Positions 29,406 to 39,550 of a stretch of DNA of 46,459 nucleotides are shown one piece after another. The notes under the pieces are model-generated. The model was not told the DNA's origin and searched no databases. It worked only from the letters and a program-made list of their open reading frames with translations. The first letter of the stretch is position 1, and each line of letters begins with the position of its first letter. The stretch lies in contig RCNN01000575.1 in the NCBI GenBank assembly GCA_003667245.1, positions 1 through 46,459 of the forward strand. Reading direction: 5' to 3'. This DNA comes from Heterostelium multicystogenum. Its lineage: Eukaryota; Evosea; Eumycetozoa; Acytosteliales; Acytosteliaceae. The translations under genes were made by a program, and so were the position numbers.

Positions 29406-29729
29406 TTACAGCGGTGCGCTGAGTTCTTCGGTGAGCGCTTTGAGGAAGGCTTGGATCACGTCCTCATTGCGTTTGAAAAAGTGCCATTGGCCGGCCTTCT
29501 GGCTGCTGCTAGATCGCAGCCCCGCCGTTGCAGGTTCGCCAGGTGCGCCGACACGGTGGACTGAGAACAGCCCGCAGCGCTGGTCGATCTGCCCGGCGCA
29601 AATGCCGTATTCGTGGTTGTGCAACTGCTCGGGGAATTGCACTTTCGGATCTTTTTCAGCCAGTTGAGGATGTCTCGCCGTACTGGGTGCGCCAGGGCTT
29701 TTATTATTTCGTCCGAGGTCGATGGACAT
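29406..29729 (-). CDS. ArsR-family winged-helix regulator, indels restore the frame
   Basis: The first and last parts of the literal frame fit the family (MSIDL at the start; VQFPEQLHNHEYGICAGQIDQRCGL; SQKAGQWHFFKRNEDVIQAFLKALTEEL at the end). The HTH itself reads as SQSTVSAHLANLQRAGL only in a shifted frame, so paired indels near 29690-29650 and 29565-29515 are likely. Length about 104 aa. There is one cysteine in YGICAGQI and no clear paired-cysteine metal site, so a thiol or electrophile signal is as likely as a metal. It heads the arsR-MFS-xenB operon and diverges from acpH. Confidence 0.8.
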   Translation of the reverse strand: MSIDLGRNNKSPGAPSTARHPQLAEKDPKVQFPEQLHNHEYGICAGQIDQRCGLFSVHRVGAPGEPATAGLRSSSSQKAGQWHFFKRNEDVIQAFLKALTEELSAPL

Positions 29730-29794
29730 GGCAGTGATGCTCGTTTTTGTAAAACGTTATTATCGCGATGAGGCGAACTTTAAATCGTTTGTAT

Positions 29795-29848
29795 CCCGAT
29801 ATACCAATATGATTTTGGTCTTAAACCAGATTGAATCGGTATATCGGG
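29795..29848. promoter_or_regulatory. Inverted repeat between arsR and acpH, probable ArsR operator
   Basis: CCCGATATACC (29795-29805) and GGTATATCGGG (29838-29848) are perfect inverted repeats 32 bases apart. TTTGGT..ACCA nests between them. The region is AT-rich and lies between divergent starts, as expected for a repressor site. Confidence 0.65.
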
Positions 29849-29887
29849 TAATAACGATACGTTGACGGCAGTGCTAGACTGCGCGCC

Positions 29888-30479
29888 ATGAATTATCTCG
29901 CACATCTGCACCTCGGCGGCCAACTTCCCTGCTCAATTGCTTGGCAGCCTGTATGGCGACTTTGTTAAAGGTCGCCTGCAAGGCCAGTTTCAGCCCGCAA
30001 ATCGAGTCGGCGATTCAGTTGCATCGCTCAATCGATCGCTACACCCGACAGTCATCCGCTGATTCGGGCAGGCGCTGTCGCGCTTCAACCCTGACCCGGC
30101 GCCGCTATGCCGGGATTGTCTCTCGATGTGTTTTTCGACCACTGCCTGGCGCGGGACTGGGCGTTATATTGCCGATCAGCCGCTGGAGCGATTTACCTCT
30201 GAGGTTTACCGGGTGCTCGCCGAAGAGCCGGCGTTGCCGGGGCGGCTGGCGCAGATTGCGCCGTACATGGCGGCGGATGACTGGCTGGGTTCGTACCGCG
30301 AATTTGCGGTGATGGAACAGGTACTTCGAGGAATTGGCCGACGCCTGACACGGCCCGAAGAACTGGGCCATGCCATGCAGGAATTACGAGCGCTGTACGA
30401 GCCGTTGAGCGAGGACTTTCGGGTGTTTTACCCAGAATTGCAGCGGTTCTCAAATAGCCAGTTGGCAATACAACTATAA
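29888..30479 (+). CDS. acpH: Acyl carrier protein phosphodiesterase (AcpH-like), frame broken
   Basis: MNYLAHLHLGG is the AcpH start; after early indels come LGSLYGDFVKG, QIESAIQLHRSIDRYTD and SHPLIRQALSRFNP in alternating frames, then DQPLERFTSEVYRVLAEEPALPGRLAQIAPYMAADDWLGSYREFAVMEQVLRGIGRRL. Breaks near 29922, 30042, 30090 and 30115-30170. About 196 aa. The enzyme removes phosphopantetheine from ACP. The HD-like histidines and aspartates of the family are present across frames. A REPIN starts at the base after its stop. Confidence 0.85.
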
Positions 30480-30571
30480 ATGTGGGAGCGGGCTTGCTCG
30501 CGAAAGCGGTGGGTCAGCTTATGAATCTGCTGACTGATGCACCGCCTTCGCGAGCAAGCCCGCTCCCACAT
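30480..30571. repeat. REPIN filling the gap between convergent acpH and olsA
   Basis: TGTGGGAGCGGGCTTGCTCG and CGAGCAAGCCCGCTCCCACA pair around about 50 bases. It begins one base after the acpH stop and ends four bases before the olsA stop, so it is the whole intergenic region and may act as a two-way transcription barrier. Confidence 0.9.
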
Positions 30572-30574
30572 TTT

Positions 30575-31385
30575 TCACCGTGCTCGCTTCAGGCCGCGAA
30601 ATGCTGGCCGCGCTGGCATTTGCTCAGCTTCTGGAAGGGGGCCAAACAACGCCTTCTGCACCGCCTGCTGCGCCTGGAACGCCAGCGCCGCACGTTCCTG
30701 CCCGGCGCAGGCAATCGGCTTGAGCAGATGGATTTCCACGTCGCCCTGGTCATTGCCGAACAAACGCATCAAGTGCGAGAGCAAATCATCGTCGCCAATA
30801 AACGGTGCCAGCGGGTCGATGTGGCCATCGCGCAGATAACGAATCGCCACCGGTTGCAGCGACACATCGGCATCAATCGCACTGGCCAGTAACCGCCCGT
30901 GGAACGTACGCAGGGCGCGGCCGTCGGTGGTGGTGCCTTCCGGGAACATCAACAGCGGGTGTTGTTGTTCCAGATGACGCGTCATCTGTTTGCGAATCAA
31001 CTGGCTGTCCCCCGAACCTCGGCGGATGAACAGGCTGCCTGCCTTGGGGCCAACCAGCCCGCCACCGGCCAGGTGCGCACCTCGGCCTTGGACAGGAACG
31101 ACATCGGCGCCACCCATCCCCAGCAGCGGGATATCGGTCCACGATACGTGGTTGCTGACCCACAGCATCGACTGTTGCGGCAAACTCACCGTGAACAGTC
31201 ACGCGAAAGGGCAGGGCGTTGGTCAGCCGTGCCATGAAAAAACGCGACCAGCGCTGCCCGGCGCACCATCGAGTTGGCCACGCCCAGACGTTCAAACACG
31301 CCCCAAACACACTGGCCATGGTCAAACCCAGGGCCACCACCACCAGCACGCGGGCAATTCGCCCGTACACCCGAAGGCGGCTCAT
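30575..31385 (-). CDS. olsA: 1-acyl-glycerol-3-phosphate-type acyltransferase, probably OlsA, frame broken
   Basis: [28 protein letters not shown] gives a single N-terminal membrane anchor. The PlsC motifs are NHVSWTD (H-x4-D) and, further on, [22 protein letters not shown]. It ends [12 protein letters not shown]. Breaks lie near 31310, 31265, 31195 and 31110. About 265 aa. Next to OlsB-type GNAT proteins this acyltransferase is OlsA, which acylates lyso-ornithine lipid. TGATG overlap with olsB shows coupling. A general PlsC role cannot be excluded. Confidence 0.85.
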
Positions 31386-32143
31386 CACATGGCTGCCTTG
31401 AAGTGGCGGGCATACCGCGGGCACAGTTCGTCGCGCTTGAGCAGGATGAACACGTCGGCGACCTGGAAGTCTTCGTCCCAGCAGGGTTCGCCGCAAATCT
31501 TTGCACCCAGGCGCATGTAGGCCTTGAGCAAGGGGGGCATTTCGGCGATGACGTTGGATGGCAGGTCCAGTGCCGGCAGCGGCTTTTTCGGCTCGGCCCG
31601 CAGGTGTTCGTTGCACAGGTAGCGTTTCGCGCAGGCGCTGCATGATGGCGTGGGCCTGGATGCCGCCGTCGTGCATAGGGATGCTTGCGCAGCCCATCAG
31701 GTAGCTGTAGCCGCCCTGGTTGAGGACTTCGGCCAGCTCGCCCCACAGCACGGCGATGGTGCCGCCGTTGCGGTAGGCGGGTCGGACGCAGGTGCGGCCG
31801 ATTTCCAGGATGGGGCCTTTGAGGTGCAGCAGGCCGTGGAGGCTGAATTCTTCTTCGCTGTAGAAGCGGCCCAGGGTGGTGGCGGCCTGGTGATCGAGCA
31901 AACGGGTGGTGGCGACGAGTCGACCGCTGTTCAAATCCCGCACGCCGATGTGGCTGCCAGTGAACATCATAGTCATCCATGTCCAGGCCCAGTTCAGCGC
32001 CTTTCAGCTTGGCGTTGAATTCGCCGCTGAACACGTTGAACCGCAGGGCCTGGGCTTCCTGCAAAGCCTGGGCGCCGATCAGGCGTTTCGGCTTGCAGGC
32101 GGCGTTCATTGCCGGTGTCGCTGATGCGGGCGATCTGAGTCAT
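31385..32143 (-). CDS. olsB: Ornithine-acyl-ACP N-acyltransferase (OlsB-like GNAT), frame broken
   Basis: [18 protein letters not shown] opens the protein; then in other frames [41 protein letters not shown], the start of the hemolysin-like GNAT fold. [55 protein letters not shown] follows. It ends [17 protein letters not shown]. Breaks lie near 32110, 31970 and 31625. About 250 aa. OlsB makes lyso-ornithine lipid from ornithine and 3-hydroxyacyl-ACP, a phosphorus-free membrane lipid useful under phosphate limitation. Confidence 0.88.
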
Positions 32144-32287
32144 GGCGAGTCTCCGAGTGCCGGCCAGGGTTACGGCCGGTCGACTTGTTTGTGCCATGTC
32201 AGGCTATGTAGGGCCGGTGTCATCTCCATGAAGTTACGGTGACGCTTAGATGACAGGGGGCTTGGTGGTGGTTTGCAGGGGGATTGA

Positions 32288-33111
32288 GTACATATCCGTT
32301 ATTTAGGTAACGGCGGCTTATGGTTCCGCTCTTACAGCGGGTCACTTTTGGCAAACGCCCCAAAAGTAACCAAAAGGTCTTTGCCCCACCACTCGGTGCC
32401 TCGCCTAGGCTCGGCATGCCCGCACTCCGGCCCGGTTCCGCGGGCCGCCGCGACGGGCCATCCATGGCCCGGCGCGGCTAAATCGGCATCCTTGCCGATT
32501 TACCCGCTCCACCGTGCCTACTTGCGGCCATCGTGGTTAACGGGGCCCGCAGATCAAGATCAAAAGCAAGAGCACAGCGGCCTACCGGCCGGCTTGAGTG
32601 TTTAGAAGCCAGATCAAAAGCCAGAGCGAAAGCCAAATCTGAAGCTGATGCAGCTCTGCTTTTCTGTGGGAGCTGGCTTGCCTGCGATGCAGACACCTCG
32701 GTGTATCAGGCAGACCCAGTTGATGCCATCGCAGGCAAGCCAGCTCCCACATTTGACCGTGCCCACTTTAGCTTTTGATTTGGCTTCTAAACACTCAAGC
32801 CGGCCGGGAGGCCGCTGTGCCCTTGATCTGCTTTTTGATCTTGATCTTAGGCGCCCCGTTAAACCACGCTGGCCGAACGCAGGCTTTGGAGCGTGGGTAA
32901 CCCGGCAGGACGCCGGGTTAGCCGCGCTGGGCCAAGGATGGCCCATCGCGGCGGCCCACGGTCCAAAGCCGGAGTGAGGGCACACCGAGCATTAGCGAGG
33001 TGCCGAGTGGTGGGGCAAGAGCGTTTTGCTTACTTTTGCGCTCTTCAAAAGTGAGCCGCTGTAAGAGCGGAACCATAAGCAGCCGCCGTTACCTAAACAA
33101 CGGATATGTAC
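32288..33111. repeat. Large nested inverted repeat, copy B
   Basis: Same architecture as 3253-4044 and the same termini (TACATATCCGTT / AACGGATATGTA). The hairpins keep pairing although bases differ: ACTTTTGG/CCAAAAGT at 32344-32367 (copy A has longer T/A stems), AACCCGGC/GCCGGGTT at 32899-32919 (copy A AACCTGGC/GCCAGGTT), and GCCGCG/CGCGGC at 32921-32952 (copy A GCCGTC/GACGGC). No gene is apparent in the 1 kb between olsB and the hydrolase at 33191. Confidence 0.9.
32665..32751. repeat. REPIN at the centre of copy B
   Basis: TGTGGGAGCTGGCTTGCC and GGCAAGCCAGCTCCCACA are inverted around about 50 bases. The spacer is nearly identical to that in copy A, so the REPIN was part of the ancestral repeat. 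Confidence 0.85.
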
Positions 33112-33190
33112 TCCCCCAAGGGCCCCGTAACAAAACCGTCATCCCCCTGGGCTAGCCTCGCGGGCTCGAATGCCCTGAGTCTCAAAGTCC

Positions 33191-34272
33191 ATGTTCAAAG
33201 GCCTGCTCTACGCCGCGCTGCTGTTCACCCTGACAGCCCAAGCCGAAACCTGGCCGGAGAAGGATTGGTCCCAAGGCCTGCCCCTGACCGGCCCAGCCGC
33301 CAAGGCCCTGGACGACTACGCCTTCCCACCCCGCGATGACACCACCCGCAAAGGCGTCCGCACCGACGCCTTGCTGGTCATACCGCGACGGCCAGATCAT
33401 CTACGAACGCTACGCCGCCCCCACCACCGCCAGCACCCGCACCTGACCTGGTCCATCAGCAAAAGCCTGATGGCCACCGTGCTCGGCGTGGCCTTCGGCG
33501 AAACCGCTTTCAAACTCACCGACCCCGCCGCGCGCTTTTACCCGCCGATGAAACAACACCCCGGCCGTGACCATGGCCGACCTGCTGCACTGGCCTCGGG
33601 CCTCGACTGGCAGGAAGACTACGAATACGCCCCGCTGAAATCCTCGGTGGTCCGCCATGCTCTACACCCGCGGCCACCACGACATGGCCGAGTTCGCCGC
33701 CGACACCGCGACCTCCAGCGCCCCCGGCCAGGCATTCCGCTACTCCAGTGGCGACAGCAATATCCTGTCCGCCACCCTCAAGGGCATGCTCGGCCACAAG
33801 GCCTACGTCGACTACCCATGGACCGCCCTGTTTCCAGCCACTGGGCATCCACAACGCCACCTGGGAAAGCGATGCCGAGGAAACCTTCGTCGCGTCCTCA
33901 TACGCCTACCTCACCGGCCGCGACCTGGCCCGCGTCGGCCTGCTGATGCAGCGCGACGGCCGTTGGGGCGAGCAACAATTGCTGCCCAAGGAGTGGGTCG
34001 CGTTCAATCGCCAACCGTTCGACAAGTACAAGGCGGGCCAGGACGAAGCCGTTCCGGGCGGCCAATGGTGGCTCAACCGCGAAAGTGCAGGGTGCCGCCA
34101 GACCCTGGCCGGACGCGCCCGCCGACACCTTCGCCGCCCTCGGCCACTGGGGCAGGCGCTCTACGTGATGCCCGAAAAACAGCTGGTCATCGTGCGCTAT
34201 GGCGACGACCGCGACTGCAGCTATCGCCACAACGAACTCCTCAAACGCGTCCTTGCAGCGGTGCAACCATGA
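33191..34272 (+). CDS. Exported serine hydrolase, beta-lactamase-like (class C fold), frame broken
   Basis: MFKGLLYAALLFTLTAQA is a signal peptide. The SxxK nucleophile is in WSISKSLMATVLGVAFGE (after a break near 33380), and FRYSSGDSNILSATLKGML supplies the YxN element. Later come YAYLTGRDLARVGLLMQRDGRWGEQQLLPKEW and LYVMPEKQLVIVRYGDDRDCSYRHNELLKRVL. Breaks near 33380, 33440, 33563, 33655, 33835, 34085 and 34120. About 360 aa. The family includes esterases, D-aminopeptidases and nylon-oligomer hydrolases as well as beta-lactamases; the substrate is unknown. ATGA overlap with the next gene. Confidence 0.82.
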
Positions 34273-34584
34273 TCCGCCGTCATCCCTTCGTCAGCCTGTT
34301 GATCCTGCTGTTACTCGTGTTGCTCGGCTGGGTCTGGCACGAGCGGGTCAACCTGCAAGCCTTCCCCGACATCATCGCGGCCTACACCGCCAAGGAGTAC
34401 TGCTCCTGCCGATATGTGGAGGGCAATCCCGCTGATTATTGCCTGGGTTATGTGAAGCAATACGTGCCCACCAGCGCCTTCACCGACAACCCTGAAAAAC
34501 ACCTCGTGACCCGCCAGCGGCCTGGGCCGCACCCACAGTGCCCAATGGCTGGGCCAACGCGAGGGCTGCCGCCTCTTGCCCTAA
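34269..34584 (+). CDS. Small membrane-anchored conserved protein, one frame break
   Basis: MIRRHPFVSLLILLLLVLLGWVWHERVNLQAFPDIIAAYTAKEYCSCRYVEGNPADYCLGYVKQYVP has one N-terminal membrane helix and a cysteine cluster (CSC, later C). A break near 34510 leads to SGLGRTHSAQWLGQREGCRLLP and TAA at 34582-34584, about 104 aa. It overlaps the hydrolase by four bases (ATGA), so the two may work together at the membrane. Family not recognised by name. Confidence 0.7.
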
Positions 34585-34713
34585 TGCAGCCACAGGTGGG
34601 GCTGAGGTTCCACAGGGTGGAACCACCTTTGATTGTCCTCCTGCGCACATCGCGGTTATCTGGCGGTGTGCAACGAAAAAGAACGGGAACACCCGCCTGC
34701 GAGGAGAATCACC

Positions 34714-35889
34714 ATGAGTCCACACCAGCACATCCTGGATTGGCTGAGCGATGTCGCCAGCGACCTGCACGCCGTGCGTCAGGACATTCACGCCCACCCC
34801 GAACTGGGTTTTGAAGAAAACCGCACCTCCGCCCTGGTGGCGCAATCCCTGCGTAACTGGGGCTACGAAGTCCATACCGGCATCGGCCAGACCGGCGTGG
34901 TGGGTGTGCTGCGCAATGGCAGCAGCTCGCGCAAGCTCGGTATCCGCGCCGACATGGACGCGTTGCCGATCATCGAAAACACCGGCGCCAGCTACAGCAG
35001 CCAACACGCCGGCTGCATGCATGCCTGCGGTCATGACGGCCACACCACCATGCTGCTGGGCGCCGCGCGTTACCTGGCCGCGACCCGTCAATTCGACGGC
35101 ACCCTGAACCTGATTTTCCAGCCCGCCGAAGAAGGCCAGGGCGGCGCCGAAGCCATGCTCGCCGACGGCTTGCTGGAGCGGTTTCCCTGCGACGCATTGT
35201 TCGGCATGCACAACATGCCGGGCTTGCCCGCCGGCCATCTGGGCCTGCGCGTTGGACCGATGATGGCCTCCCAGGACCTGCTCACCGTGACCCTCGAAGG
35301 CGTCGGTGGCCATGGCTCCATGCCGCACCTGACGGTCGACCCGCTGGTGGCCGCCGCCAGTATGGTCATGGCATTGCAGACCGTGGTGGCGCGCAATATC
35401 AATGCCCAGGAAGCCGCCGTGGTGACCGTCGGTGCCCTGCAAGCGGGCCAGGCGGCCAACGTGATTCCCCAGCAAGCACTGTTGCGTTTGAGCCTGCGTG
35501 CCCTGGATGCAAACGTGCGTGAACTGATGCTGGAGCGGGTCAAGGCGATCATCCTGACCCAGGCCGCGAGCTTCGGCTGCACCGCGCAGATCGAACATCG
35601 CCCGGCCTATCCGGTGCTGGTCAACCATCCCGAAGAAACCGAATTCGCCCGCCAGGTCGGCGTCGCCCTGCTGGGTGAAGATGCCGTCGACGGCAACACC
35701 ACCAAGCTGATGGGCAGCGAAGACTTCGCCTGGATGCTGCAACGCTGCCCCGGCAGCTACCTGTTTATCGGCAACGGCGTGTCGCGCCCGATGGTCCACA
35801 ACCCCGCCTATGACTTCAACGACGACATCCTGTTGACCGGCGCCGCCTACTGGGGCGCGCTGGCCGAGAGCTGGCTCAAGCCCGCCTGA
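34714..35889 (+). CDS. M20D amidohydrolase (hippurate hydrolase/aminoacylase-like)
   Basis: Intact 391-aa frame with the GAGGAG site: MSPHQHILDWLSDVASDLHAVRQDIHAHPELGFEE. Metal-binding and catalytic motifs are seen: LGIRADMDALPI, CMHACGHDGHTTMLLGAA, FQPAEEGQGGAEAML and VGGHGSMPHLTVDPLVAA, with MGSEDFAWMLQ near the end. It cleaves N-acyl or N-aroyl amino acids in the cytosol. The MFS and amidase genes downstream suggest an amide-catabolism operon; the substrate is not determined by sequence. Confidence 0.9.
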   Translation: MSPHQHILDWLSDVASDLHAVRQDIHAHPELGFEENRTSALVAQSLRNWGYEVHTGIGQTGVVGVLRNGSSSRKLGIRADMDALPIIENTGASYSSQHAGCMHACGHDGHTTMLLGAARYLAATRQFDGTLNLIFQPAEEGQGGAEAMLADGLLERFPCDALFGMHNMPGLPAGHLGLRVGPMMASQDLLTVTLEGVGGHGSMPHLTVDPLVAAASMVMALQTVVARNINAQEAAVVTVGALQAGQAANVIPQQALLRLSLRALDANVRELMLERVKAIILTQAASFGCTAQIEHRPAYPVLVNHPEETEFARQVGVALLGEDAVDGNTTKLMGSEDFAWMLQRCPGSYLFIGNGVSRPMVHNPAYDFNDDILLTGAAYWGALAESWLKPA

Positions 35890-35946
35890 CGACCTCTTTT
35901 TTTCTGCCGCTGGACCCTTTTCCGACTGGTTGAATGGAGTGTTCCC

Positions 35947-37264
35947 ATGCAGGCTTCAAAACAAGGTGTATCCCGCACCCGCCAAGTGGTGGCGGCGGTG
36001 ATCGGCAATGCGCTGGAATGGTATGACTTCATCGTCTACGGCTTTCTCGCCAGCATTATCGCCCGGCAGTTTTTCCCCTCGGAGGATGAATACGCCTCGC
36101 TGCTGATGGCCCTGGCCACCTTTGGCGTCGGCTTCTTCATGCGCCCGGTGGGCGGGATTCTGCTGGGCATGTATTCGGACCGCAAAGGCCGCAAGGCTGC
36201 GATGCAACTGATCATCCGGTTGATGACCATCTCCATCGCCCTGATCGCTTTCGCCCCCAGCTATGCTGCCATCGGCATGGGCGCGCCGATGCTGATCGTG
36301 GTTGCGCGCATGCTCCAGGGCTTTGCCACCGGCGGTGAATACGCCAGTGCCACGGCGTTTCTGGTGGAGAGCGCGCCGGCCCATCGCAAGGGCCTGTACG
36401 GTTCCTGGCAGTTGGTGGGGACAGTGCCTGGCGGTGTTCGGCGGCGCGGCGATGGTGGCGTTGGTCACGCACTTCTTCGAGCCGCAAACCCTTGAAGTCT
36501 GGGGCTGGCGCCTGCCGTTCATCTTCGGCTTGCTGATCGGCCCGGTGGGCTTGTGGATCCGCCGGCACATGGAAGACCCCGAGGAATTTATCGAGGCACG
36601 CAAACAGGCCAAGGGTGCGGCGCCGAGCTTGATGGACGTCATCCGCGACCACCGCCGCAGCATCTTGGTTTCGATGGGCCTGGCCTGTGGTGCAACGGTG
36701 GTCGTTCTACGTGGTGCTGGTGAACATGCCGACCTTCGCCCACAAGAACCTCGGCCTGCCGCTGGACCAGGTATTGATGGTGCAGATGTTCGCGGTGGCG
36801 CTGATGACCGTGGTGATTCCGCTGTCCGGCCTGCTGTCGGATCGGTTCGGTCGGCGCCCGGTATTGATGGCGTTCACCCTGGCGTTTTTTTGTGATGGTG
36901 TACCCGCTGTATGTGTGGGTCGCGGCGGCACCGTCCATCGAGCGTTTGCTGGTGATGCAGGTGATGTTGTGCACTGCCATCGGCGGCTTTTTCGGCCCCG
37001 GCGCCGACGGCCTTGGCCGAGCAGTTTCCCATCGAAGTACGCTCCACCGGGGTGTCAGTGGCGTACAAACGTGGCGGTGATGGTATTCGGGGGCTTTTGC
37101 GCCGTTGATCGTCACCTGGCTCAGCAAGGTGCTGGGCACGCCGGTAGCCCCGGCATTTTTATGTGCTGTTCGCTTGCGTCCTGACGCTGCTGGGCACTTA
37201 CTGCATGCATGAGGCGCCACGGGCGAAACGACCGGCGCCGTTTTCCAGCGAGGTGAAACCTTGA
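35947..37264 (+). CDS. MHS-family MFS transporter, several frame breaks
   Basis: MQASKQGVSRTRQVVAAVIGNALEWYDFIVYGFLASIIARQFFPSEDEYASLL; NALEWYDFIVYGF is the first span of the ProP/citrate-type MHS family. FATGGEYASATAFLVESAPAHRKGLYGSWQLVG follows. The second half reads FAVALMTVVIPLSGLLSDRFGRRPVLMAFTLAFF and ends KRPAPFSSEVKP with TGA at 37262-37264. Breaks lie near 36425, 36705, 36890, 37005, 37070, 37090 and 37160. About 435 aa. Probably imports the substrate of the M20 hydrolase and amidase. The stop overlaps the amidase TTG start. Confidence 0.85.
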
Positions 37265-38728
37265 GTATTGTTGAACTGGATGCCATCGAACTGTCTCGGG
37301 CGATCCATGCGCGGCAGGTGTCCTGCCATGAAGTGATGCAGGCGTATCTGGCCCAGGTCGAACGCTTCAACCCGACGGTGAATGCGCTGGTCTCGCTGCG
37401 CTCCCATGAGGACGTGCTGGCCGAAGCGGCGCAGCGTGATCGCGAGTTGGACCAAGGCCAATCCCGTGGCTGGATGCACGGCATGCCCCAGGCCATCAAG
37501 GACCTGGCGGCGACCCAGGGCCTGCGCACCACTCTCGGTTCGCCGTTGTTCGCCGAGCATGTTCCTCAAGAAGATGCGATCAGCGTGGCGCGGGTTCGGG
37601 CCAGTGGCGCGATCATCATCGGCAAGACCAACGTGCCGGAATTTGGCCTGGGCTCGCAGACCTACAACAGCGTGTTCGGTACCACCGGCAACGCCTATGA
37701 CCCGCGCCTGGTGGCCGGTGGCAGCAGCGGCGGCGCGGCGGTGGCGCTGGCATTGCGCATGCTGCCGGTAGCGGATGGCAGCGACATGATGGGCTCGCTG
37801 CGAAACCCGGGGGCGTTCAATAACGTATTTGGCCTGCGTCCGTCCCAGGGTCGGGTGCCTCACGGGCCGGCGCCGGAGCTGTTCGTCCAGCAACTGGCCA
37901 CGGAAGGCCCGATGGGTCGCAGCGTGGCGGATGTGGCGCGGCTGCTGAGTGTGCAGGCCGGCTACGACCCTCGGGTGCCGCTGTCGCTCAAGGAGGATCC
38001 GGCGGTGTTGGGTGAGCCACTGCAGCGCGACTTCAAGGGTGCACGCTTGGGCTGGCTCGGGGATTACAACGGTTACCTGCCGATGGAAGACGGCGTGATG
38101 AGCCTGTGCGAATCGGCCCTCAAGGACTTCGCTGCGCTGGGTTGCGAGGTCGAGCACTGCCAACCGGAATTTTCTCTGGAACGGCTGTGGCAGACCTGGC
38201 TGGTGCACCGCCATTGGCTGATCCAGGGCTCCCTCGGCGCGGCGTACGCCGACCCGCAAAAACGTGCACTGCTCAAGCCGGAGGCGCAATGGGAAGTGCA
38301 GGGCGGATTGCAACTGAGTGCGGCGGACGTTTACCAGGCTTCGATCAACCGCAGCGACTGGTACCGCGCCCTGGGCAAACTGTTCGAACGTTACGATTTC
38401 CTGTTGCTGCCCACGCCCAAGTGTTCCCTTTCGATGCACAACAAGCCTGGCCACGCCTCGTCGCAGGGCGCGAGATGGACACCTACCACCGGTGGATGGA
38501 AGTGGTGATCGGCCCCACACTGGCCGGCCTGCCGAGCATGAACGTGCCGGTGGGTTTCAACCCCAGGGCTTGCCCATGGGCCTGCAGATCATCGGCCCGG
38601 CCCAGGCGGACAGGGCGGTGTTGCAACTGGCGTACGCCCACGAACAACTGACCCACTGGGTGCAGCGGCGACCGCCCGCTTGCCTCTCGGCGACCGTTGA
38701 GCCGCGACGGGCCTGTATCTTGCTGTGA
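37261..38728 (+). CDS. Amidase signature family hydrolase, two frame breaks near the end
   Basis: TTG start at 37261 (TTGA overlap with the MFS stop): SIVELDAIELSRAIHARQVSCHEVMQAYLAQVERFNPTVNALVSL. The amidase signature shows MPQAIKDLAATQGLRT (catalytic Lys), then GTTGNAYDPRLVAGGSSGGAAVALALRMLPVADGSDMMGSLRNPGAFNNVFGLRPS with the Ser-cisSer-Lys elements. Breaks near 38422 and 38565 lead to MEVVIGPTLAGLPSMNVPVGF and QGLPMGLQIIGPAQADRAVLQLAYAHEQLTHWVQRRPP. Expected about 488 aa. A rare TTG start suggests coupling to the transporter. Confidence 0.88.
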
Positions 38729-38764
38729 AATCAGATCATCCATCGGCATCAAGGAGATCGACAC

Positions 38765-39537
38765 ATGGGCAGCGACGCCGAGACGGGAACCGTACGCCTC
38801 AGTAGGGCGGGCACTGGCGATCATCGAATTGCTCGGCGAGCATCAGGCGCTGGGGCTGGAAGAGTTGCATTACCTGACTCACCTGCCCAAGGCCACGGTC
38901 TCGCGGATGCTGCTGACCTTGCAGGAACAGGGCTGGATCTATCGTGGGCTCAGCGACCGGCGTTACCGCCTGCGGGCCAGACGGTTGTTTCGGCGACACC
39001 CAGCAACGCTTCAAGCGCCAACTGGTGGAAAGCGCCGCGCCGTGGCTGCTGGACCTCAGCGAGCGCACCGGCCTGGTGGTGGACCTGTCGAGCTTCGACG
39101 GCGAACGCCTGGAGGTGATGGAAAGCGCGATCCCCACGGTGCTGCGCAAGCTCTACCCGAACAATTGCCAGATCGTCGGCCAGCACGCCAGCCTGTTTCA
39201 TTCGGCCATGGGCAAGGCGTGCCTGTCGCAACTGTCGGCGGATGAAGTGCAGCGCCTGGCAGGCCGTGAGCATGTGGCGGAAGACGATCAATACCGGGCG
39301 TGTGAACAATCCCAGCACCAGGGGTTTGGCCAACGCACCGAAGGCTACTGGGAATACCCGGTGCGCCTGCCGTTCCTGATTCGCGCGGTGGCCTTGCCGG
39401 TGCGGGCCAATGGCCGGTTGGTGGGCAGCATGGCGCTGCATTGGCCGATGGATCAGGCACCGGTGGAACGGGTGCTGAGCCTGCACCTGGCCAGCCTGGA
39501 GTCGACGATTCGCGATGTGCAGCAGGCGTTGGCCTAA
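38765..39537 (+). CDS. IclR-family regulator, frame broken
   Basis: ATG 38765 gives MGSDAE; after an indel near 38785 the HTH reads PYASVGRALAIIELLGEHQALGLEELHYLTHLPKATVSRMLLTLQEQGWIYRG, and after another near 38985 the effector domain DTQQRFKRQLVESAAPWLLDLSERTGLVVDLSSFDGERLEVM. It ends LSLHLASLESTIRDVQQALA. About 257 aa. It directly follows the M20-MFS-amidase genes and probably controls them, with their amide or its product as ligand (inference). Confidence 0.87.
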
Positions 39538-39550
39538 CCACCGTTCCCCC

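Noticed and set aside
34480..35799. A 439-codon minus-strand frame opposite the M20 gene
   Set aside because: Shadow of the intact M20 hydrolase with its HACGHDGH motif.
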